From: Spongospora subterranea f. sp. subterranea | Lineage: Eukaryota > Endomyxa: Phytomyxea > Phytomyxea > Plasmodiophorida | DNA: 64,000 nt | Direction: 5' to 3' | NCBI GenBank assembly: GCA_049724395.1 | Contig: JAUGWO010000180.1 | Coordinates: forward strand, 1 to 64,000 | Shown here: piece after piece, positions 57,064-64,000 of the stretch | Numbering within the stretch: position 1 is the stretch's first letter | How the letters are laid out: each line of letters starts with the position of its first letter | Notes under the pieces: model-generated | Seen by the model: only the letters and a program-made list of their open reading frames with translations | Databases searched by the model: none | Told to the model about the DNA's origin: nothing | Made by a program: the position numbers and the translations under genes

Positions 57064-58615
57064 ATGGCCTATCGTCTGATCCTTGGAGTTGGCACCGAGG
57101 CCAAACCCTCTGGAATTCCGCCAAAACAGAAGAGGGAATCGAAGCAGTTGTCTTCGACGAAAGGGTCGTTGGGCAAAGCGCGGCGACCCGTCCCGCGCCC
57201 TCAACCAACGGGACCTGGTCCGATGACAGGTTTCTCCCATTACAATGTTTCTGGAGAAACAGAGCTGAAGCGACGATTGGGTGAATTGTCGTCGGCTGAG
57301 CCCGTTCGGGATCGTCAGGTGACTCGAACAATCGGGTGTTTTATCGCCAGCGATTTTTGGCTCATGCCCCTGTTTTCGCTAGTCGTTGTGTCAGGAATTA
57401 CTCCTGGCCGGGTTCGTGAACTCGTTCGCTGAGTTCTTCCAGTTAACGCACCGGGACGACGTCAAGAGCGCCTCCCCGTCGCTGTCGGAGCTGGAGTTCG
57501 TCAAGCAACGCCTGTCGGAGGCGGAGACGGCCCATCGCTCAGGGAATTCGGATGGGATGTATCACGCCTATAAACACATCGCCAACCACTTCGCCAGCAA
57601 ATCCGAAATCCCTTCGGCGATTTATTTCTACGAGAAGTGCCTGGAACTGGCGACAATCATGTCGAACCCGAGCCGAGAATCCGAGTCGAATCACAATCTA
57701 GGCGTCATGTTTTTGGAGTAGGATTCGTGCGACTTCCGCGAACCCGTTGCACTGAGTACATTTTGCGCCCCAGGTTAAACGATTTACCCGCAGCAATACG
57801 ATTTCACGAGTGTCATCTTCAAGTGGCACGAGACGCTGGCGACGAGGAAGGAGTGCAGACAGCGGGAAGAGAATTGGCAAATATATACCGTCGTCAAGCG
57901 CAGGAATATCAAGTAAGGGCATAATTTTGAGATTTTTCAGGCCAGTTTTGAGTTGAGACTATATCGCTGAAGGATTCAGGGAACATTGGCGCCTCAAATC
58001 AATAGTTTGAGCCGGTGCTTGGACTCGGCGCTAGCGGCCGATGACAGTAAAATGGAGGCGTTCGCCAACTACCAATTGGGGATGGTTTACAATACGCTGA
58101 AGGATCCGCAAACAGCGATTCCGTATCTGGAGAATTATCTGCAAATATGCAGGCAAGGGAACGACAGGGTTGGCGAGGCGGAAGGGGAGGCGGCGTTAGG
58201 TCGAGCACAACGTTTGATGAAGGATAATGTCAAGGCGGTTCGCCATTTCCAGACCTATCTGGATTTATCGATCGAGAACGACCGAAGAGACGCACAGCAA
58301 CGCGCGTTCGCCGAATTAGGAAGTCTCTACTGTGAATTAGGTTTGAGAGAGGCGAATTCGTTCATTAGGAACTTTGGGCTAAGCAAACTGGTTCTGGCAG
58401 GAGAATTCGGGAAAGCAACGGAGCATTTCGAGAGGAATTACCATTTGACAAGGGCGCAGGGCACGCATTCAGGGCTGGATACGGCTAGGATTCGGCTAGG
58501 GATGGCCCGAGGCGATCTAACCGAATCCGACTACTTCAACACCATGTGCTCAGACGTTAGGCAGCTGGTCGAGTGGCAATGCAGCAGAAAACCATTCATA
58601 AAAAACGACGAGTAA
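57064..58615 (+). CDS. TTC29: TTC29-like tetratricopeptide protein
   Basis: A TPR protein resembling TTC29, an axonemal protein needed for flagellar function. It starts MAYRLILGVGTEAKPSG with a Pro/Lys-rich linker. Then come LLLAGFVNSFAEFFQLTHRD and successive TPRs: MYHAYKHIANHFASKSEIPS, AIYFYEKCLELATIM, NDLPAAIRFHECHLQVARDA, YQLGMVYNTLKDPQTAIPYL, DNVKAVRHFQTYLDLSIEND and EFGKATEHFERNYHLTRAQ. It ends GMARGDLTESDYFNTMCSDV. The presence of such a gene suggests a cilium or flagellum in some stage. TPR proteins are easily confused, so the exact subfamily is moderately certain. Introns are short; some joins are approximate. Confidence 0.72.
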
Positions 58616-58851
58616 AATACACAACACTGCATACATTCGCGAGGAAAACTTCGTGAAATCAGTTTGCTGATGTGTGGTTTATGTCGACACGATGAGCTCA
58701 ATGAAGAAATAAACATAGAACGACTATGAACGCCCCGCTGCATTGACAACAACGAAATTTTGTAAGCAAGGTTCACTCTGGTTTTTGACCAGGAACCTCT
58801 TCCCCGACTAAAAATGGGCAAACAATTGTACCTATGTAGTCGGGGTCGGCC

Positions 58852-59189
58852 ATGATTGTATTGCGCCACGCTGTCCGTCTGCCGTCATTATCTGACCCTG
58901 TTCGAAAACTGCAATTCGGAGCGCGCGAGATGAAGCCGGGTACGATGATTGAGGATAATCAGAACAAGACCGTCCTCCAGCGTGTCAAACAGCCGTTCCT
59001 GAATTTTCACCATAAGTATTTTGGCCATCCTGTTCTACGCGCGCTTCATCTTCGATTGATTCGTAATAGCGTCATGTTTGTCACATCCGTCTTCGTAAGT
59101 CACGTTTGACCAATAACAATCTTCGGAATGTGAGTTAAATCCTCGTCTAGGTGTCTCGTCAATACGGGCATCTGCTTTTGAACGAATAG
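58852..59189 (+). CDS. Small probable mitochondrial protein
   Basis: Two exons, 58852-59094 and 59151-59189, with a 56-nt intron. The joined protein has about 93 residues. MIVLRHAVRLPSLSDPVRKL resembles a mitochondrial presequence. The core KTVLQRVKQPFLNFHHKYFG is followed by HLRLIRNSVMFVTSVF and, after the splice, VSRQYGHLLLNE. One possible membrane helix. No family recognised; it could be a small subunit of a respiratory complex. Confidence 0.6.
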
Positions 59190-59760
59190 GGGGAGTCAAA
59201 TTATCGCTCGATCCCGATGTCAATATACTCAATATATATATTATGCGGCCGCATTGGTGTGGCTGTTTTTTTATAAGATAACTGTGACAATTATGCCCTA
59301 TATATAGACGTTTTTATCCTGAATATCAGACGTAGATCCACTTATCACATCGAACTTTTGACGTCGTCAGAGATTTGACACCTCGGAACCTTTTTTCCAG
59401 CAGAACGGTATACTCCAAGTACAGTACAGTCAAACCAAGGGTCTTCAACCGTCCATTCCACTTTCTTTACGCAAGCAAAAGTGCTCCACCATAGATTCAT
59501 TGCCGAAAACCATCCCGAAATTATTCAACTTTGCCGGGTGGCGCCACTGATTCCAATCGATTCCAGTCGGTCTTGATCTCATAGTAGACCCGTAACAGCA
59601 ACTGCACTGGTGAAAACACGTGACTGAATGTGAAACAGCAGCGTCATTTTCAATATAGGGTCGATCATATTTATAAGTCCGCGCTCCCGACAACGTTCCT
59701 TCCACGTTGTGGTTTTATTCTAGTTGATGCAGTCGACTATACGAAAGATATCAAGCAGAA
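59190..59760. other. Intergenic interval before the large intronless gene
   Basis: AT-rich, no supported frame. Probable promoter of the following gene. It contains a TATATATATT run near 59235-59244. Confidence 0.5.
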
Positions 59761-59772
59761 GTGTCGGCGGCT

Positions 59773-62001
59773 ATGGAAATACCTGAGCTACGGGTGAATA
59801 ATGATTGTGCAATGAGAGCGTTCCTGAATGGAGGCATCCCATGCCGGGCCATTGTCGAGCTCAGCCTGACGTCTCCTGATACCATCTCCCGCCTGTTGAC
59901 AATCGACCACCCGCTGCTTTATTACGTTGTCACGAACATTATACATGCAGATGCCGCCGAGCATTTATCGGCCACGGCCAGCGAGGCGTTCTTCCGGCGC
60001 TCATCCACAGACGAGATTTCAGCACCAATATTGGATTATTCATGTTTTGGGGATAGCGAGTTATGCACATATGAGTTCATTCAAACGCTTTGTATTGACA
60101 AAGTTGTTCAACGTCTCATCGATCAGCGAGTGTCTCAATTTTGGTTTGATATCCTCTCTTCATGCGAACAGGCATTCATTATTAGTGCTATGCCAATGCA
60201 ATGTCTACAGTTTCCCGCCGTCAATGCGGATCATAAGCATATCCGCCAATGCCTATTGGACTATATCATGTCGGAGACACGCGTCTCTGATAAATCGTTA
60301 TCGATATTGTTCCATCTTCCATCCGCAATGCAGTCAACCTTCATGAACTCCTCTCATCCCAGATTATTCTTGGCTGCGCTCTGTTTTTCCTGTCGTGAAC
60401 GTAGCTCTAATATTCCCCATTTTCCAGAATCGATCACTGCCCAGTTCATCCAAGCGATTTCTTGCCTAGAAGACGAGGATGTTCTATCCCCCATTGTCAT
60501 GGCAACATTATCGCACCTTCTTGATCGATCATATGATCCGCTCTACCAATTTCTATGTCTCGACGTTCATGGAACGGCTGCTCCGATCAGTTCTAGTATT
60601 GAAATCGCTTCATTAATCGTATTCGGCAAAAGTGTTCCCAATGCTTGCATATATTCTCTCCATTGCCTGGTAGAGTTTATCTGTAACCCTCATGTTCCCA
60701 TATCTTCCATAGTCATCAACAGTGCCTATGCATTGCTTCTCAAACCGCACTGTCGGTTGGCTGCTATTTCCATACTAAGCGATGCTAGAAGTACTACCTC
60801 GCTTTTTGATGCAATCACCCCCAGCAACCTGATCGACAGATTGTTCAGCGCTATAGCCGAACCGTCCGAGAACTATGCGGAAAACAATTGTTCATCCTGC
60901 TCAATTTCACTCTGCAAACTAAACCTAGAGATATTGAATTCGATTCGTCCTGATTCTCAACTTGCTGTTGATCTACAGATCAGATTGGCTAGGTCTAATC
61001 CTGATCTTACGGTCAATCTCATTCGAAGATTCTCCCAGGAAGTCATTTCTGGCTCTTCATCAACCTTAACCAATGCTTGTTCGCTTGGGCTAAGCGTCAT
61101 TCTGGGATGCGCCGCCTGCATGAACAACAAGTTTTGTACAAACAGCCCACAGAGGACCGCTTGTCATTTAGGCGTTCATGTCAGCAAGGCCATCAATGAC
61201 GATTTCTGGCAGCTTTCCTCGAGAATCTTGACAATTGCATCAGAATTTCCACTGGTCTTTTCTTGCTATATGAAGTCGATTAGCGTTATTTGCAATCTGA
61301 AAAATCCTCAAACATCGGCAATATTCTCAGTAAGATGCACTGAAAAACTCCTGTCGTATTTAGACATTGTTATCAACCAGATTTTAGTTGCTTCAATTAC
61401 GCCGGCCCAAGAGACAATTCACGCTCAACTGGCTCAGCATATTTATGAGATCAAAGAGCGTTCCATGCCTTGTTCCGTTTATGCAATTGACCACAGTCGG
61501 CTGATTCCTGAGCTTATCGACGTGATCGCTACCAGTTCTAGTCTCAAGTTAGCTGCCAATTCGGCGATGTTGCTCGGCGTTCTAATTCATGATCTTGCAA
61601 CGCATCGCACGATGAATGTCGATTTCGAAAGACGGGCCATACGGCGGATCTCTCGATCAAACCTGCTTCGAGCGTGTTGTAAGAAGATAATTGCAGCTTG
61701 TTTCATGGATTTCGCTGGAAACATAGAAGTCATTAAGGCGATTATGGAGTCTATCTGTATCATATCGAGGCTTGATGCAATTGAAGTGTCGAGCACGCTT
61801 TTTGGAAAGTCGGCTCAAGGTGTACCGTTGTTGGTTCAGATTATGGACGCTTTTATCCGCACTGGGCAACATCAACGTCATGATTTAATCGCCGATCTTT
61901 TGCAACCCCTTCGTGACTTGTTTGAAGCTGGATGTGCTCGTACAGAGGTCGCGTATATTGATTGTTCACTATATGGTTACTTACGTTGTGGCCACAGCTA
62001 A
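59773..62001 (+). CDS. Large helical protein, unknown, single exon
   Basis: An uninterrupted frame of 742 residues, the longest in the window. The first ATG (MEIPELRVNNDCAMRAF) was chosen. The sequence is rich in Ser, Ile, Leu and Cys and appears all-helical, with alternating hydrophobic patterns such as IYSLHCLVEFICNP, LILKPHC-like and AANSAMLLGVLIHDLATH. This suggests a HEAT/armadillo-like solenoid. No transmembrane run, no catalytic motif and no named family seen. It lacks introns although neighbours are intron-rich. An extra frame beyond the stop (to 62198) is hydrophobic but not clearly attached. Confidence 0.7.
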   Translation: MEIPELRVNNDCAMRAFLNGGIPCRAIVELSLTSPDTISRLLTIDHPLLYYVVTNIIHADAAEHLSATASEAFFRRSSTDEISAPILDYSCFGDSELCTYEFIQTLCIDKVVQRLIDQRVSQFWFDILSSCEQAFIISAMPMQCLQFPAVNADHKHIRQCLLDYIMSETRVSDKSLSILFHLPSAMQSTFMNSSHPRLFLAALCFSCRERSSNIPHFPESITAQFIQAISCLEDEDVLSPIVMATLSHLLDRSYDPLYQFLCLDVHGTAAPISSSIEIASLIVFGKSVPNACIYSLHCLVEFICNPHVPISSIVINSAYALLLKPHCRLAAISILSDARSTTSLFDAITPSNLIDRLFSAIAEPSENYAENNCSSCSISLCKLNLEILNSIRPDSQLAVDLQIRLARSNPDLTVNLIRRFSQEVISGSSSTLTNACSLGLSVILGCAACMNNKFCTNSPQRTACHLGVHVSKAINDDFWQLSSRILTIASEFPLVFSCYMKSISVICNLKNPQTSAIFSVRCTEKLLSYLDIVINQILVASITPAQETIHAQLAQHIYEIKERSMPCSVYAIDHSRLIPELIDVIATSSSLKLAANSAMLLGVLIHDLATHRTMNVDFERRAIRRISRSNLLRACCKKIIAACFMDFAGNIEVIKAIMESICIISRLDAIEVSSTLFGKSAQGVPLLVQIMDAFIRTGQHQRHDLIADLLQPLRDLFEAGCARTEVAYIDCSLYGYLRCGHS

Positions 62002-62279
62002 AATTCAGTGCGACCTTCATAAGATCTCGGGATTTTCCGTCCAGGCTGATGCTGTTATTGCGTCACTTGACAGTACCACTCGATGACGCCGATTCTGCGT
62101 TTCTTTCAGTGCTGTTAGTAGTTCATTTGATCTCATTACTTCTGTTCACAATTCTACTTTCTATAGGACCAAGATACCTGCAATTGTCTGTGAAATGAAA
62201 AAAATGCCCCGAGTTATGGAATGGCTGGGAACGACAAATTCTGCATTATGATGTTTTCGATTAAAAAAACGTTTTAATT
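62002..62279. other. 3' flank of the large gene
   Basis: No gene assigned. The Leu-rich frame 61962-62198 overlaps the end of the large gene in another frame and is probably spurious. Convergent gene ends meet here. Confidence 0.4.
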
Positions 62280-63380
62280 TTACTTGGGAGCATCCAAGAG
62301 CTGCAAAAAAGTCCCAACCGCCGACATTCTCAGTGTTGCAAACGCCTGATCTATGTCATGACCGCCTTCAACTTTTCCCCAGTTGTCAATTTGATGCTCC
62401 TCATCAACTCTGGCAGCATCGAATGCTTCGGAAGCCATTATGCGCCGCCTCGCCACCGCCAATCCAATTACGTACGACCTAAAGCAACGTTAATTTTTCA
62501 ATAAATGAGGTTAGAATTGTGTGTGCACCTTGCAAGGGATGCAACTGCATCAAGTGCAGACAGTCGCCATGGATCGATATTGCTAATCACGTTATGCAGT
62601 ATTTCAATCGACCTTTCAGGTTGCTCGACGTACAGTTCAGTTGTAGTTTTCAGTGGGGCATTGAATTCGTCTCTAACCCAATCGATTAACGGGTCCCATG
62701 CTGCACTTTGCTTCGCCACAAGCTCCTAAACATTAACATCAGAATAACAAAACAACCATAGGCGACACACGAGGACTTCGGGAGAATCAACGCGAAAGCA
62801 AATTGCGTCCGCTCGTAGATGAGCCTTCATCTTTCCCAGGCACTTAGTTCGTTCAACAGCATCCGAGAATTGATCAATAGCAGAGGTCGCCAGAGCCGTT
62901 AACGGCATGGATGTGGGTCGTATACTGTTAGTTTGCAAAGCCCATTCTCCAGCAACTGCATGGGACTTTTAGGAAACGCATTTATGAGCTCGAACGACAA
63001 AACGTACCAGCGAGTGCTAGAGCCCGATTAGGCAAGGTCAAAATCTTTTTACGTGGAGTCTGAATTCAATTCCGAGCTCAATAATAATGCTTAAAGAAGG
63101 GCGGTGGACAGATACCTGAACAAAGCGATCGTCAATGTTGACAGCAAAGTCTCCTTTATCTTCTACCGCACCAAGAGGGACTACTGAAACCTTGGCGTAA
63201 AAGCGATTAGTCGATCCATCTGCTTTAACTGACAAAAAATAATTATGGTTTGAACCATTGATATAAACGATGACCGAAATAATCACCTCCGCCAATCTGG
63301 AATGCTTTCGCGGGAGCTGAGACGGTAGAAAATGCCTGGCGACCATTGCACAAACCGGTTCTATACAACTGGCGCAGCAT
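62280..63380 (-). CDS. ATPAF2: ATP synthase F1 assembly factor 2 (ATPAF2/Atp12)
   Basis: A mitochondrial chaperone for the F1 alpha subunit. It starts MLRQLYRTGLCNGRQAFSTV, a mitochondrial presequence. Exon 1 ends IGG and joins VKADGSTNRFYAKVSVVPLG, then FAVNIDDRFVQ, the family's first strand block. The next exons give TPRKKILTLPNRALALA, EWALQTNSIRPTSMPLTALA followed by TSAIDQF, the ligand motif ICFRVDSPEVL, and QSAAWDPLIDWVRDEF. The end is AFATLRMSAVGTFLQLLDAP. The MPLTxLxxTAxD and WDPLxxW signatures define Atp12. Four or more short introns. Confidence 0.9.
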
Positions 63381-64000
63381 AACTCGGTACAAGTTCTGAC
63401 CGACTCGTAGTTTCGATGTGATGACGGTAGGTAGGTGGCGCTCTGTGTTGGTTTTACTAATGAATGGGTGGCGGGCCGACGGGATTATAACTTGCTCCCC
63501 CCGGCTATACGGTTGGCCGAGATACATCATACAAGCGCGGGTTATATTTATTTATAGACAGATATATTATGGGTACACACATTGGGGAAAGACCCATCGA
63601 GCACAACAGAACAACTGGAACACAATTATTATATTGCCGACAGAAATGGCACGATCAGTCAAATTACCTGAAAAACAAACACATTCCGCACATGTTCAGT
63701 TCCGAAATTCGTCGAGCAACGAAATTTTGACATTGGTTATGAATACTTTAATGCTGATTACGAAATGAAAGAATATTGGATAGAATGAAACTGCTTTTTT
63801 CCTCAACAAAACAAACTAAATTGCTATGGAAGCAGGTTTTGATCACTGGGATGAGCATTGCGCAGCCATCACCCCAGTGCTCTCTGTCAGTGTACACATG
63901 GGCGTTACTCGAACAAATGGCGTGTAACTCCGCTACGGAATAGCGTGATGCCCGTCGGAATAGGGTTTGTTTTGGCCAATATGCCACTCTGCGACTGGCC
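63381..64000. other. Unassigned terminal interval
   Basis: Upstream of ATPAF2. A minus frame (63987-63748) reads SRYSVAELHAICSSNAHVY, but it is near the window edge and unsupported. A plus frame (63418-63768) is likely chance. Confidence 0.35.

Noticed and set aside
1-64000. tRNA, snRNA or rRNA genes
   Set aside because: Scanned by eye for T-loop GGTTCGAATCC-type and snRNA motifs on both strands without a convincing hit; a covariance search could still find one.

Overview
The window is nuclear DNA of a eukaryote, most likely a single-celled protist. Nearly every recognisable gene is split by very short GT-AG introns of about 50-60 nt; those I could place exactly are 50, 51, 52 and 56 nt. The genes are densely packed on both strands with little intergenic space. 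The products are eukaryotic housekeeping proteins: COP9 signalosome, eIF3, 26S proteasome, importin, MRG chromatin reader and ESF1 nucleolar factor. Many nuclear-encoded mitochondrial proteins are also present. A TTC29-like axonemal protein and a GAF-domain cyclic-nucleotide phosphodiesterase suggest a flagellated stage. Compactness, intron size and a Crypton-like element would suit a rhizarian (for example a phytomyxid) or a stramenopile, but that placement is a guess.

Layout. Bases 1-9400 form an accessory, transposon-rich region. It holds two decayed Crypton-like tyrosine-recombinase copies in inverted orientation plus a third fragment, a small palindromic (MITE-like) element, a decayed Mutator-like transposase, and two coding-phase minisatellites (21 bp and 69 bp units). 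From 9412 onward the sequence is mostly genes: an EXD2 C-terminal-domain protein, CSN1 (-), a GAF/PDE phosphodiesterase (-), seryl-tRNA synthetase, a secreted Cys-rich probable GPI protein, ESF1, SDHC (-), importin-5 (-), cofactor-independent phosphoglycerate mutase (-), and an SCP2-type thiolase. A hAT-like MITE follows. Next come a chorismate mutase/prephenate-dehydratase-like protein, eIF3m (-), an FAD monooxygenase, mitochondrial TsaD (-), sideroflexin, two membrane proteins, an MRG15/Eaf3 protein, a ubiquitin-like protein (-), RPN1/PSMD2 (-), CMC2, TTC29-like, a small probable mitochondrial protein, a 742-residue intronless protein and ATPAF2 (-). Regions 12386-13088, 25430-26660, 37626-39025, 53940-56490 and 63381-64000 contain nothing I can assign.

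How the genes fit together. This is not an operon or one system. A mitochondrial theme recurs: SDHC, the mitochondrial-type SerRS, TsaD/Qri7, sideroflexin, CMC2, ATPAF2 and one unknown small protein. PCI/proteasome-lid-type complexes are represented by CSN1, eIF3m and RPN1. Several neighbours are divergent with short shared promoters (TsaD/sideroflexin, iPGM/thiolase) or convergent with tiny gaps (ESF1/SDHC). Exon joins were inferred by eye from reading frame and family conservation. Gene extents are therefore more reliable than every internal splice site. No tRNA, rRNA or CRISPR array was found by eye.
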